A DNA stretch of 64,000 bases. It comes from Giesbergeria anulus (GTDB lineage Bacteria > Pseudomonadota > Gammaproteobacteria > Burkholderiales > Burkholderiaceae_C). This document shows, one piece after another, positions 37,523-46,431 of this stretch. Location: contig NZ_FOGD01000003.1 in NCBI RefSeq assembly GCF_900111115.1, positions 124,001-188,000 of the forward strand, written 5' to 3'. The position numbers were made by a program, and so were the translations under genes. Within the stretch, counting starts at the first letter, position 1. Each line of letters opens with the position of its first letter. The notes under the pieces were generated by a model. The model was given only the letters and a program-made list of their open reading frames with translations. It was not told where the DNA came from and searched no databases.

Positions 37523-38740
37523 ATGGCAACTGCTGCATCACGGGGAGTCAAAGACTTTATTTTTGAGTGGGAGGGTAAAGACCGCAACGGCAAAATCGTG
37601 CGCGGTGAGACCCGTGCCTCCGGCGAAAACCAGGTGCAAGCCATGTTGCGCCGCCAAGGGGTCTTGCCCAGCAAGATCAAAAAGCGGCGCATGAGCTCGG
37701 GCAAGAAGATCAAGCCCAAAGACATTGCCTTATTCACGCGCCAAATGGCCACCATGATGAAGGCCGGTGTGCCGCTGTTGCAAGCCTTTGATATTGTGGG
37801 GCGGGGCAACACCAACCCCAGCGTGGGCAAGTTGCTCAATGACATCCGTGCTGATGTTGAAACCGGCACCTCGCTCAATGCGGCCTTTCGCAAATATCCA
37901 CTCTACTTTGACAGCCTGTATTGCAACTTGGTCGAGGCCGGTGAGTCTGCCGGTATTTTGGAAGCGTTGCTTGACCGGCTAGCGATGTACATGGAAAAAA
38001 CCGAGGCCATCAAGGGCAAGATCAAATCAGCGTTGATGTACCCGATTTCGGTGGTGATTGTGGCCTTTGTCGTGGTCACGGTGATTATGATTTTTGTGAT
38101 CCCGGCCTTCAAGGAAGTGTTTACCTCCTTTGGCGCGGATCTGCCTGCACCTACGCTGTTTGTGATGGGCATCAGCGAGGTTTTTGTCAAATGGTGGTGG
38201 CTGATTTTTGGCGTGATCGGCGGTAGCTTTTACTTTTTTATGCAAGCTTGGCAGCGCAGCGAAAAGGTGCAGATGTTCATGGATCGTGCTCTGCTCAAAC
38301 TGCCCGTGTTTGGCATCTTGATCGAAAAATCTGCGGTAGCGCGCTGGACGCGCACCTTGTCCACCATGTTTGCTGCGGGTGTGCCGCTGGTGGAAGCATT
38401 GGACTCGGTGGGCGGTGCGGCGGGCAACTCGGTCTACGCTATGGCTACCGAGAAAATCCAGCAAGAAGTCTCTACTGGCACCAGCCTGACGTCAGCCATG
38501 TCCAATGCCAATGTATTTCCGTCGATGGTGATACAAATGTGCGCTATTGGCGAAGAATCAGGCTCGATTGACCACATGTTGGGCAAGGCGGCTGATTTTT
38601 ACGAAGAAGAAGTCGATGAAATGGTGGCGGGCTTGTCTAGCCTGATGGAGCCTATCATTATTGTGTTCTTGGGTGGCCTGATTGGTGGCATTGTGGTCTC
38701 CATGTACCTGCCTATTTTCAAACTGGGACAGGTGGTCTGA
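37523..38740 (+). CDS. pilC: type IV pilus platform protein PilC
   Basis: About 405 residues from ATG 37523, preceded by AAGGGA. Two T2SSF domains, each with a cytoplasmic helical bundle (FTRQMATMMKAGVPLLQAF near 74 and WTRTLSTMFAAGVPLVEAL near 279), alternate with three membrane helices. PilC is the inner-membrane rotor platform driven by PilB. It is also the only GspF-type protein in the window. Its stop overlaps pilD. Confidence 0.97.
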   Translation: MATAASRGVKDFIFEWEGKDRNGKIVRGETRASGENQVQAMLRRQGVLPSKIKKRRMSSGKKIKPKDIALFTRQMATMMKAGVPLLQAFDIVGRGNTNPSVGKLLNDIRADVETGTSLNAAFRKYPLYFDSLYCNLVEAGESAGILEALLDRLAMYMEKTEAIKGKIKSALMYPISVVIVAFVVVTVIMIFVIPAFKEVFTSFGADLPAPTLFVMGISEVFVKWWWLIFGVIGGSFYFFMQAWQRSEKVQMFMDRALLKLPVFGILIEKSAVARWTRTLSTMFAAGVPLVEALDSVGGAAGNSVYAMATEKIQQEVSTGTSLTSAMSNANVFPSMVIQMCAIGEESGSIDHMLGKAADFYEEEVDEMVAGLSSLMEPIIIVFLGGLIGGIVVSMYLPIFKLGQVV

Positions 38741-39624
38741 TGATGGGTGTCGATCCGTGGCTGGATGCCATTTTGCTGGGTGTGGTGGGGCTGTTGGTAG
38801 GCAGCTTTTTGAATGTGGTGATTCACCGGTTGCCCAAAATGATGGAGCAGCAATGGGCGGCAGAATGTGCCGACTATGTGGCCAGTCAAGCTCCCGCAGG
38901 CAACCCCCCTGCCCCTGCTGACGCACCTGCACGTTTTAACCTCTGGACGCCACGCTCGCGTTGCCCCTCTTGTGGGCACCCCGTGCAGTGGTATGAAAAT
39001 ATTCCGGTGTTGAGCTATCTGGCCCTGCGCGGGCGCTGCTCAGACTGCAAGACCCGCATTAGCTTGCGCTACCCGCTGGTCGAGTTGCTCACCGCCGGAT
39101 TGTTCTTCTTTTGCGCCCAACGGTGGGGCCTAACGCCCACTGGACTGGCTTGGTGTGGCTTCTCTGCCACGTTGGTGGCGCTGGCCTTTATTGACTGGGA
39201 CACTACACTGCTGCCCGATGATTTGACCTTGCCCTTGTTGTGGGCGGGGCTGCTGGCCTCGGCGCTGCAATGGACGAGCCTTGCGCTGTTTAGCAGCGTG
39301 ATGGGGGCGGTGGCGGGTTACTTGTCGCTGTGGCTGGTGTATTGGGCTTTTAAGCTCGCTACTGGCAAAGAGGGCATGGGTTATGGCGATTTCAAGCTCT
39401 TTGCGGCTCTTGGTGCTTGGTTTGGCTGGCAGGCGCTGGTGCCACTGATTTTGATGGCCTCTGTGGTGGGTGCCGTGGTGGGTATTGCCCTTAAGTTAGC
39501 CAGCTCGCTGCGTGAAGGCGGCTATGTACCTTTTGGGCCATTTTTGGTCGGTGCTGGTTTGATTGCACTGGTCTGGGGGCCACAGGTGGTGTTGCAAACC
39601 ATTTTGGGCGCACTGGGGCTGTGA
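38740..39624 (+). CDS. pilD: prepilin peptidase PilD
   Basis: A 294-residue bifunctional aspartic peptidase and N-methyltransferase of the inner membrane. Two CxxC pairs (RCPSCGHP and RCSDCKTR, about 72-100) form the cytoplasmic zinc domain. The catalytic Asp residues sit in FIDWDTTLLPD and GMGYGDFKLF. It should process type IV pilins and, as the sole peptidase here, the Gsp pseudopilins at 3778-6752. Start codons ATG at 38740 and 38743 are both possible. Confidence 0.97.
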   Translation: MMGVDPWLDAILLGVVGLLVGSFLNVVIHRLPKMMEQQWAAECADYVASQAPAGNPPAPADAPARFNLWTPRSRCPSCGHPVQWYENIPVLSYLALRGRCSDCKTRISLRYPLVELLTAGLFFFCAQRWGLTPTGLAWCGFSATLVALAFIDWDTTLLPDDLTLPLLWAGLLASALQWTSLALFSSVMGAVAGYLSLWLVYWAFKLATGKEGMGYGDFKLFAALGAWFGWQALVPLILMASVVGAVVGIALKLASSLREGGYVPFGPFLVGAGLIALVWGPQVVLQTILGALGL

Positions 39625-40238
39625 GTATGGCGCTGCATCCCAAACGCTTGGGCCTGACGGGTGGCATTGGTAGTGGCAAAAGTACCGTGGCGCAGATGCT
39701 GGCCGAGCACGGCGCAGCGCTGGTCGATGCCGACCAAATTGCCCGCGAAGTCACGGGGCCGGGTGGCGCGGCCATGCCGACCATTACCCAAGTGTTTGGT
39801 GCCGATTTTGTCGATGCCCGTGGCGCTCTCGACCGAGACCGGATGCGTGCCCACGCCTTTGCCCACGCAGCGGCACGCCAGCAGCTTGAAGCCATCATCC
39901 ATCCGTTGGTGGCCGACTTGTCCCAGCAGCGGGCGCAGACAGCACTGGATGCCGGAGCATCGCTGGTGGTGCTGGATATTCCACTGCTGGTGGAGTCTAA
40001 GCACTGGCCAGCGCGGCTCGATGCCGTATTGGTGGTGGACTGTCGCCCAGAAACCCAAGTGGCCCGCGTCATGGCGCGCAATGGCTTAGAGCGCGCTGCT
40101 ATTGAGCGTATTTTGGCGGCCCAAGCCAGCCGCGAGCAGCGGCTGGCCCATGCCGATATGGTTCTTTACAACGATGGGCTGTCATTTGCTGCACTGCAAC
40201 AAGAGGTGCACGCACTACTACAGTGGTTCGGGCTATGA
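39621..40238 (+). CDS. coaE: dephospho-CoA kinase
   Basis: A 205-residue P-loop kinase catalysing the last step of coenzyme A synthesis. Walker A GGIGSGKST near residue 15, the VDADQIAREV segment and VLDIPLLVES identify CoaE. The start is GTG 39621, overlapping the pilD stop, or ATG 39627 two codons later. Placement after pilD is standard in beta- and gammaproteobacteria. Confidence 0.96.
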   Translation: MSMALHPKRLGLTGGIGSGKSTVAQMLAEHGAALVDADQIAREVTGPGGAAMPTITQVFGADFVDARGALDRDRMRAHAFAHAAARQQLEAIIHPLVADLSQQRAQTALDAGASLVVLDIPLLVESKHWPARLDAVLVVDCRPETQVARVMARNGLERAAIERILAAQASREQRLAHADMVLYNDGLSFAALQQEVHALLQWFGL

Positions 40239-40310
40239 TCGAAGGCTTTGCTTTAGTGGCCTGCTCTGCGCAGGTCGTTTGCGCCCCTCTTTTCTCAAAA
40301 ATCCGGCAGT

Positions 40311-41066
40311 GTGATCCTCTACGAATACCCCTTCAACGAACGCATCCGCACTTATTTGCGGCTGGAGCAGCTTTTTCGCCGCATGGGCGAACTGATTCCG
40401 CGCAGCCATCCGCTCGATCACCACTTTGCCCTAGCCACCCTGTTTGAAATCATTGAGGTAGGTGCGCGCACCGACCTCAAAACCGATGTACTCAAAGACA
40501 TCGATAAGCAAAAACAGTTGCTTGAAAGTTACCGCAGGAATCCGGCCATCTCAGAAAAAGCGCTCAATGCTGTATTGGCACAATTAGAGCGTTGCTTTGC
40601 GGCACTCAATGAGCAAACCGGGCGTAGCGGCCAAGTCTTGACTGAGAACGACTGGCTCATGAGCATCCGCAGCCGAATGGGTATTCCGGGGGGCACCTGT
40701 GGCTTTGATCTGCCCAGCTACCATGCTTGGCAGTGTGCCGAGCCGGGGGTGCGGCAAAAAGCCTTGCAAGAGTGGACGGCCACGCTGGCACCACTGGCCG
40801 AGTCCATTTATATATTGATGCAGTTGTTGCGCGATACCGGGGTGCCGCAAAAAATGGCGGCGCTGCAAGGCAGTTTTCAGCAAAATTTGCCGCAGGGGCG
40901 TACCTTTCAGCTACTGCGCTTAGCCATTGACCCCACCTTGGGCTTGGTTCCAGAAATCAGTGGCAATCGGCTGCGGGTGTCGGTGCGTATGCTGCAAATG
41001 CAGCCCGATGGGCAATTGCTGCCCAGCACTGAAGACGCCGCCTTTGAACTCTCTTTGTGTGCTTGA
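40311..41066 (+). CDS. zapD: cell division protein ZapD
   Basis: A 251-residue protein (formerly DUF1342) that cross-links FtsZ filaments at the Z-ring. The N-terminus ILYEYPFNERIRTYLRLEQL and the SRMGIPGGTCGFDLPSYHAW segment are family hallmarks. It starts at GTG 40311. Its stop overlaps the ATG of yacG. It belongs to the conserved pilD-coaE-zapD-yacG string. Confidence 0.96.
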   Translation: MILYEYPFNERIRTYLRLEQLFRRMGELIPRSHPLDHHFALATLFEIIEVGARTDLKTDVLKDIDKQKQLLESYRRNPAISEKALNAVLAQLERCFAALNEQTGRSGQVLTENDWLMSIRSRMGIPGGTCGFDLPSYHAWQCAEPGVRQKALQEWTATLAPLAESIYILMQLLRDTGVPQKMAALQGSFQQNLPQGRTFQLLRLAIDPTLGLVPEISGNRLRVSVRMLQMQPDGQLLPSTEDAAFELSLCA

Positions 41067-41308
41067 TGTCCGCCAAATCTGCCATGCCTGTAACTGCCGC
41101 CCTGACCGATTCCACTCCTTTGGTGGCTACGCGCACCGTGACCTGCCCAGCGTGCAAGGGGCCAAGCCTGTACGGCCCCGGCAATCCGTGGCGGCCCTTT
41201 TGTAGTCAGCGCTGCAAGCAGATGGATTTGGGCGCTTGGGCCAGCGAGAGCTTTGCCTTGCCGGATACCGACCCTGCCAACGAAACTATGCAATCTGAAC
41301 AGCCATAG
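41066..41308 (+). CDS. yacG: DNA gyrase inhibitor YacG
   Basis: An 80-residue zinc protein. The CPACKG and CSQRCK motifs (about residues 28-53) give four Cys ligands, and PFCSQRCKQMDLGAWASE is the family signature. YacG binds GyrB and inhibits gyrase. ATG 41066 overlaps the zapD stop (TGATG), so coupling is likely. Confidence 0.94.
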   Translation: MSAKSAMPVTAALTDSTPLVATRTVTCPACKGPSLYGPGNPWRPFCSQRCKQMDLGAWASESFALPDTDPANETMQSEQP

Positions 41309-41392
41309 CGATAATTGAGGCTCGGTTGCTGGTTTTAGCGCACTTTTCTGGGGCGTATTGAGATAATCTTCTACCACGAGGAGGGCTATCTC

Positions 41393-41995
41393 GTGGTCAA
41401 TTTCAATTTCGGTTTTGGCACGGTGGCAAACGGTGCCGCTCCAGTGCTGCCCGACCCGGTGCCAGCACATCCGTTGCTGGATGGCAAAGAAGAAATTGGG
41501 CGCGGGCAGTATTCTGTTGTGCTAGACAAGGGCGATGGTGAACGGGTTTACAAAGTGGTGAGCTCGCCTGCCGATTATTGGTTGCATACGGCTACCGATA
41601 GGCCCCAAGGAAAGCACTTTCCTATCGTCTATGCCGACCACGGTGACATTGGTCAGGCACAGTCTGGCTACCGCTTTTGCCTGCTAGAGATGGAGCGGCT
41701 CTACCCGCTAACCCCGGAGTCGCAGGCGGCCATCGTGGCTGCCCAGTTGAGCAAGGCTTATTGGGAAGGGTGCAGGCGCTGGAGCCAGTTGGGCGCACGC
41801 ATGGGCCGAATGGCGATGTACCACCTAACGCAAGGCGATCAGCCATTTGGCGATGTGCCGATGCAATCGGCACTCAGGGCCCTGTCAGAATTTATTGAAG
41901 AATACCAGTTGCTCCCGGACATCCTGAAAGCCGACAACCTGATGGTGCGCAAAGATGGCACCTTGGTTTTTTCTGACCCGGTGTTTGTTTCCTGA
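41393..41995 (+). CDS. small degenerate protein-kinase-like protein
   Basis: A 200-residue protein from GTG 41393 after GAGGAGGG. A glycine-rich loop EIGRGQYSVV (34-43) is followed by VYKVV with the candidate ATP Lys54, a hinge-like LLEMERL (97-103), and PDILKADN (175-182) at the catalytic-loop position with SDP (194-196) where DFG is expected. The N-lobe and Asn182 look kinase-like, but the HRD Asp is replaced by Ile. No substrate lobe helices follow: the protein ends four residues after SDP. No family is recognised with certainty. It is flanked by yacG and the copper cluster, with no clear link to either. Confidence 0.6.
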   Translation: MVNFNFGFGTVANGAAPVLPDPVPAHPLLDGKEEIGRGQYSVVLDKGDGERVYKVVSSPADYWLHTATDRPQGKHFPIVYADHGDIGQAQSGYRFCLLEMERLYPLTPESQAAIVAAQLSKAYWEGCRRWSQLGARMGRMAMYHLTQGDQPFGDVPMQSALRALSEFIEEYQLLPDILKADNLMVRKDGTLVFSDPVFVS

Positions 41996-42013
41996 GCCGC
42001 CACCAGGCAGCAG

Positions 42014-42355
42014 TTATCGGGCAGGGTGAATCTCGGTAATCACCATCTTCCCGCTCTCTGTGACCACCATAAATTGGATTTTTTCGCCCGGTTTCAGGGG
42101 AGTGAGTAAGTTTTTGTCCTTGGCGCTAAAAACCATGGTCATGCCCGGCATATCGAGGTGCCGGATGTCGCCATGTTTGATGGTGATTTTGCCGTTGTCT
42201 AGGTCAATCTTTTTGACTTCGCCATCGGTCAGGGCTGCGGCCAGTGGTGTGCCGTCATGCGGATGATGGTGCTCTTCTGCCGTAGCCTGTGCCAAGCTAC
42301 TGAGAGGCACCGCCATTGTCACAGCCAAGGCCCACAGGGTAAGCGTCTTTTTCAT
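42014..42355 (-). CDS. CusF-like periplasmic copper-binding protein
   Basis: A 113-residue protein with a signal peptide (about 1-23) and a His-rich start to the mature protein (EEHHHPHDG). The core has the CusF copper motif DMPGMTMVFSAKD, in which Met residues and an aromatic side chain bind Cu(I). It is the last gene of the leftward copper cluster and probably delivers or buffers periplasmic copper for the oxidase encoded 31 bases upstream. Confidence 0.9.
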   Translation of the reverse strand: MKKTLTLWALAVTMAVPLSSLAQATAEEHHHPHDGTPLAAALTDGEVKKIDLDNGKITIKHGDIRHLDMPGMTMVFSAKDKNLLTPLKPGEKIQFMVVTESGKMVITEIHPAR

Positions 42356-42386
42356 GGTGTTTATTTTTTAGCTTGAACTCACAGAT

Positions 42387-43799
42387 TTAATGACCCCGGT
42401 GCGCGCCGGGCTTGCGCACTTGCACCGAGGTGGGCGTGGCCGTTTTTTGTACACGCGGCATGGATTGACCGCCTTCAGCCTTGAACCGCGCCGGTTCAGC
42501 CAAGGGGCGGGTGTACTCATGGGCCACGGTGCCAGCAGGGTGTTGAAACCAGCCGGGGTCTTGGTAGTTGCCCGGTTTTTGCTCTTTGCGCACCTTGAGC
42601 ACGCTAAACATGCCACCCATTTCGACCGAGCCAAACGGGCCTTGGCCGGTCATCATGGGTATGGTGTTATCGGGCAGGGGCATCTCCATTTCGGTCATGT
42701 CTGCCATGCCGCGCTCGCCCATGACCATGTAATCTGGGATGAGTGGGTGGATTTTGGGCGCTATGCCGCGATGATCGACGCCAATCAAGGTAGGTACGGC
42801 GTGGCCCATCGCGTTCATGGTGTGGTGGCTTTTGTGGCAATGCAGCGCCCAATCGCCTTCTTCGTCGGCAACAAACTCTAGCTGGCGCATTTGCCCCACG
42901 CCAATATCGGTGGTTACTTCAGGCCAACGGCTGCTTTTGGGGGTGGGGCCACCGTCGGTACCCGTTATAAAAAACTCATGGCCGTGCAAGTGCATGGGGT
43001 GGTTGGTCATGGTCAGATTGCCCACGCGGATGCGTACTTTGTCGCCCAAGCGTACGTTGAGCGAGTCAATGCCCGGAAAGATACGGCTGTTCCATGCCCA
43101 CAGGTTGAAGTCGAGCATGGTCATGGTTTTGGGGGTGTAGCTGCCCGGATCAATGTCAAACGCATTGAGCAAGAAGCAAAAATCGCGTTGCACGGTGTCG
43201 ATCAACGGGTGCTTGCCCTTGGGGTGCGTGACCCAAAAGCCATACATGCCCATCGCCATTTGCGTCATTTCGTCGGCGTGCGGGTGGTACATGAAGGTGC
43301 CGGGCCGCCGTGCCACAAATTCATAAACAAAGGTTTTGCCCGGCGCAATGGCGGGCTGGGTCAATCCGGCCACGCCGTCCATACCATTGGGCAGGCGTTG
43401 GCCGTGCCAGTGTACGGCGTGGTGTTCGGGCAGCTTGTTGGTGACAAAAATGCGCACCCGGTCGCCTTCGACCACTTCAATTGTTGGGCCTGGGCTTTGA
43501 CCGTTGTAGCCCCAGAGGTGGGCTTTGAAGCCGGGGGCCATTTCGCGCACCACCGGCTCGGCCACCAAGTGGAACTCCTTGACACCTTGGTTCATGCGCC
43601 AAGGCAAAGTCCAACCATTGAGCGTGACCACGGGGTTATAGGGGTGGCCGGTGCTGGGTAGCAGTGGGGCCATGGTGTCTGCCGAGGTTTGGATGACCGG
43701 CTCAGGCAAGGCGGCCATCGCCACACGGCTGACGCTGCTGGTGGCCACAGCCCCCCCAGCGACGCCAGCAAATTTGAAAAAATCTCTTCTGGAGGTCAT
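42387..43799 (-). CDS. multicopper oxidase, CopA/CueO-like
   Basis: About 470 residues from ATG 43799. A twin-arginine-type leader (TSRRDFFKFAG) is followed by three cupredoxin domains. Copper ligand motifs are HWHGQRL, HPHADE, HPMHLHGHEF and HCHKSHH, completing the type 1, 2 and 3 sites. A Met-rich stretch (MGERGMADMTEMEMP) near residue 370 suggests Cu(I) oxidation. It should detoxify periplasmic Cu(I). The frame opens at 43829, but the Tat leader fits 43799. Confidence 0.92.
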   Translation of the reverse strand: MTSRRDFFKFAGVAGGAVATSSVSRVAMAALPEPVIQTSADTMAPLLPSTGHPYNPVVTLNGWTLPWRMNQGVKEFHLVAEPVVREMAPGFKAHLWGYNGQSPGPTIEVVEGDRVRIFVTNKLPEHHAVHWHGQRLPNGMDGVAGLTQPAIAPGKTFVYEFVARRPGTFMYHPHADEMTQMAMGMYGFWVTHPKGKHPLIDTVQRDFCFLLNAFDIDPGSYTPKTMTMLDFNLWAWNSRIFPGIDSLNVRLGDKVRIRVGNLTMTNHPMHLHGHEFFITGTDGGPTPKSSRWPEVTTDIGVGQMRQLEFVADEEGDWALHCHKSHHTMNAMGHAVPTLIGVDHRGIAPKIHPLIPDYMVMGERGMADMTEMEMPLPDNTIPMMTGQGPFGSVEMGGMFSVLKVRKEQKPGNYQDPGWFQHPAGTVAHEYTRPLAEPARFKAEGGQSMPRVQKTATPTSVQVRKPGAHRGH

Positions 43800-43815
43800 G
43801 GCAGGGTTCTCGTGT

Positions 43816-45264
43816 TCAATGGCCTGCACTACCGCCGCTGGGGGCGCTGGTGGTCGTTATGGACAGGGAAGCGTTATGGCTGGTGGGGCGGCCCATCACC
43901 GCCGCTTGCAGGGCGGCATCGGCCAGCCAAAACTGCTGTTCGGCATCGATGGCGGCCATCACCGTATTGACTTGGTCGCGGGCATCGGCCAGTAGCTCAA
44001 AGACCCCAATCATCATGCCGTTGTAGCGCAGTTGGTTCTCATCCGAGATCACCTTGCGCAAGGGAATCACCTCGTCACGGTAATGGCGGGCGATGTCGTG
44101 GGCGGTGCGGTAGGCGGAGTAGCTCTCACGCAGCCCGGAGCCTGCTGCGTGCAGGGCCGCTTCAAGCTGGTGGGCGGCGGCCAGTGTGCGCGCATTCCAC
44201 GCATCGCGCTGCATGGTGCCCCAGTCAAAAATGGGCAGGCGCACACTGATTTCGTAGCCCCGCGCTGTCGAGCGGCTGCCCGCTGCATCGTCAAAATGGT
44301 TGTTGCGGCGGGCGGTTAGCTCGATGTCGGTCAGGCTGGTTACTTGCTTGATGCCCTGTGCTTTGCTGGCCTCGTCTAGGGCGCTTTGTGCCAGTCGGAT
44401 GTCCAGACGTGCCTTGCTGGCGGTGGCGGCCACCACCGCTGGTGCCAGCGCTTGCTGGGGCAGATCGGGCAAACGTGCTGGTAGTTGGAGCATGGCCGCT
44501 TGCGCTGCGTCTAGCCCTAGCCAACGCACCAATACTTCGCGGCTGGACGTGGCCTGATGCTGCGCCGCCGCCAAGCGCGTGGCTGCGTCGGCATAAAAGG
44601 CCTGCTCTCTGGCCCGGCTGAGGCGGTTGAAGTTGCCCACGGCCTGCATACGACGGGCCAGCTCGGCGCTGGCCTGTGCATTCTCCAATACCTGTTGGGC
44701 GTAGTGGTGTAGCTGTTGCGCTGCTACGGCACGCACCCAAGCTTGGCGCACTTGGGTGAGGTGATCGACGACATCACCTGCCAAACGCAGCTGTGCCTGT
44801 TCTATGCCGCGTTGGGCCATGTTGTGGCGTGCAGGCAGCGTGAGCACATCGAGCAAGCCCCAAGACAAGGCGCGGCCCAGTTCCAAGCTGTCACCGGCCA
44901 CCATGCGTTCAAAGCTGAACACGGGGTTGGCTATGCGGCCCGCTTGGGCCGCGTCTGCCGATTGCGCCCAACCTTGGGCCAGCAAGGCTTGTAAGGCTGG
45001 GCTGTTGACCAAAGCGAGCTGCACAGCTTCTGGCTGCCCCACGGGGGCGCGCAATAGCTTGGTGGCTGCCTGCTGGCGCTGCATATGCTCTGTAGGGTCG
45101 CGGGCCAACGACAGGGGGCCGCCAGCGAAAGCAGCGGTCTCTGCGTTGACTCGCTCAAGGTTCTGCTCAAGGCTGACGCTGGTGCAACCCGACAGCAGCG
45201 CCACCATGACGGCGGCGAAGGCCCATTGTGTGCCGAGGCAAGGCCGTGCTTGCCTCCTCCTCAT
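43816..45264 (-). CDS. TolC-family outer-membrane lipoprotein
   Basis: A 482-residue outer-membrane efflux protein with a lipobox ending in LLSGC (about residues 22-27) and two repeated alpha-helical/beta segments, as in CusC, CzcC and OprM. It is coded between the multicopper oxidase (16 bases away) and the small exported gene (4-base ATGA overlap). No RND pump or membrane-fusion gene is adjacent, so its partner must be elsewhere or it has another role. Confidence 0.9.
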   Translation of the reverse strand: MRRRQARPCLGTQWAFAAVMVALLSGCTSVSLEQNLERVNAETAAFAGGPLSLARDPTEHMQRQQAATKLLRAPVGQPEAVQLALVNSPALQALLAQGWAQSADAAQAGRIANPVFSFERMVAGDSLELGRALSWGLLDVLTLPARHNMAQRGIEQAQLRLAGDVVDHLTQVRQAWVRAVAAQQLHHYAQQVLENAQASAELARRMQAVGNFNRLSRAREQAFYADAATRLAAAQHQATSSREVLVRWLGLDAAQAAMLQLPARLPDLPQQALAPAVVAATASKARLDIRLAQSALDEASKAQGIKQVTSLTDIELTARRNNHFDDAAGSRSTARGYEISVRLPIFDWGTMQRDAWNARTLAAAHQLEAALHAAGSGLRESYSAYRTAHDIARHYRDEVIPLRKVISDENQLRYNGMMIGVFELLADARDQVNTVMAAIDAEQQFWLADAALQAAVMGRPTSHNASLSITTTSAPSGGSAGH

Positions 45265-45590
45265 GGTTGGGCGTGCTGGTGCTGTCCAGCGTGTGGGTTA
45301 GCCACGGGGGCTTGTGGGGCAGATGTGCCGCGCGCTGCTTCTTTGGCATAGGTACGCCAGCCCCCGATACGGCCCACGCGCTCATTGGCCTCGCGCCAAG
45401 GCTGCACCTGCTCGTCGGTATAGGCTTGGTAAGCGCTCAGAGCCGATGTGTATGGCAACGGGCTGGGTGGTGCTGCACCCGCAGGGCCTGCAGCGCTGGT
45501 CTGCGCCGCCGCTGCTGTGGTGATGAGCAACAGCGACCAAGGCCACCAGGACAGTAGGCTGCCGGGGAGAATGGGCGTGGATGTCGGCAT
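45261..45590 (-). CDS. small exported protein of the copper cluster
   Basis: A 109-residue protein starting at ATG 45590 (open to 45689 upstream). A signal peptide (about 10-28, ending AAAAQT) precedes a Pro/Ala region and the segment QPWREANERVGRIGGWRTYAKE. The C-terminus is His-rich (NPHAGQHQHAQP), suited to metal binding. It overlaps the TolC-like gene by four bases, so it is the first gene of the operon. I recognise no named family; a copper chaperone role is inferred. Confidence 0.65.
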   Translation of the reverse strand: MPTSTPILPGSLLSWWPWSLLLITTAAAAQTSAAGPAGAAPPSPLPYTSALSAYQAYTDEQVQPWREANERVGRIGGWRTYAKEAARGTSAPQAPVANPHAGQHQHAQP

Positions 45591-45605
45591 GGGCTGCTCG
45601 TGCGG

Positions 45606-45642
45606 TCTTTCTGGTTGGAGCCTTAATGGCTTACCAGAAAGA
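45606..45642. repeat. 10-bp inverted repeat upstream of the copper cluster
   Basis: Perfect arms TCTTTCTGGT (45606-45615) and ACCAGAAAGA (45633-45642) flank 17 bases that themselves contain AGCC/GGCT. The element ends 15 bases before the ATG of the first copper gene, on the leader side. It lacks a T-run on the leftward strand, so it is more likely an operator or leader hairpin than a terminator. Confidence 0.6.
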
Positions 45643-45697
45643 GCACCGTTTTTCCCATTGGTTCCCACGCTGTGGTGGCGGTGGTTCAACCGCCGCG

Positions 45698-46327
45698 CTA
45701 TTGGCTGTCAGCAGCCAGTTGCTCGCGCACCAGCGCAAACAGTTCGCGGTAGGCCCGCCCCTTGCGGGGGGCCAGCCCTTGCGATTCGGCCACGGTTGCG
45801 TCGTGCGGTGCTGGCGCATCTTTGCGCGCTTGCCGGATCAGTGCGCGCAGCTGCTGAATATCGGTGTCGGGGTACTGGGCAATCCATTCTGCTTGGGCAG
45901 CATCTTGGGCAATCAGTACATCGCGCCAGTGTTCGGCTTGGTGCAGCCGCTGCTTGTCGGCGGCAGAGCCGTTGCGCTGCTCATCTAAGGCGGCGCGTGC
46001 CGCCGCTACGGTGTTTTCATCCAATTTGCGCATCAGCTTGCCCACAAACTGCATTTGACGGCGCTTGCCTTCAAAGTTAGTGATGCGCCGGGCCTCAGCC
46101 AAGGCGTCGGCCAGCTTATCGGGCAGGCCAATGCGGTTAAACAGATCGGCGCGCAGCGTGAGCAATTCTTTGCCCAAGTCTTGTAGGGCATCGCTTTCGC
46201 GCTTGAGGTCGGTACGGCTGGCATCAGGGGTGCCTTTGAGCTCGGCCTTGAGCTCGATATCGAGTTCGCTGCCTTCGGCAACAAAATGGCCTCGGACAAA
46301 ATAGCCTTTTTTGGGTTTACGTGACAT
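45698..46327 (-). CDS. darP: ribosome-associated protein DarP (YjgA, DUF615)
   Basis: About 209 residues from ATG 46327. The sequence is charged and helical with KGYFVRGHFV at the N-terminus, ITNFEGKRRQMQFVGKLMR in the middle and WRDVLIAQDAAQAEW near residue 133, as in DUF615. DarP assists assembly of the 50S subunit. A GGCGGT/ACCGCC hairpin follows the stop. It is divergent from pmbA. Confidence 0.93.
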   Translation of the reverse strand: MSRKPKKGYFVRGHFVAEGSELDIELKAELKGTPDASRTDLKRESDALQDLGKELLTLRADLFNRIGLPDKLADALAEARRITNFEGKRRQMQFVGKLMRKLDENTVAAARAALDEQRNGSAADKQRLHQAEHWRDVLIAQDAAQAEWIAQYPDTDIQQLRALIRQARKDAPAPHDATVAESQGLAPRKGRAYRELFALVREQLAADSQ

Positions 46328-46431
46328 GGTAGATCCGGGAGATAGGGGCGTGGTGGCGGTGTTGCAGCCCAACGCCCCCGCTGCCCGGTCATACAGGGCC
46401 GGGGAGCGGGCGCAAGTATCATAGCCGGGCA

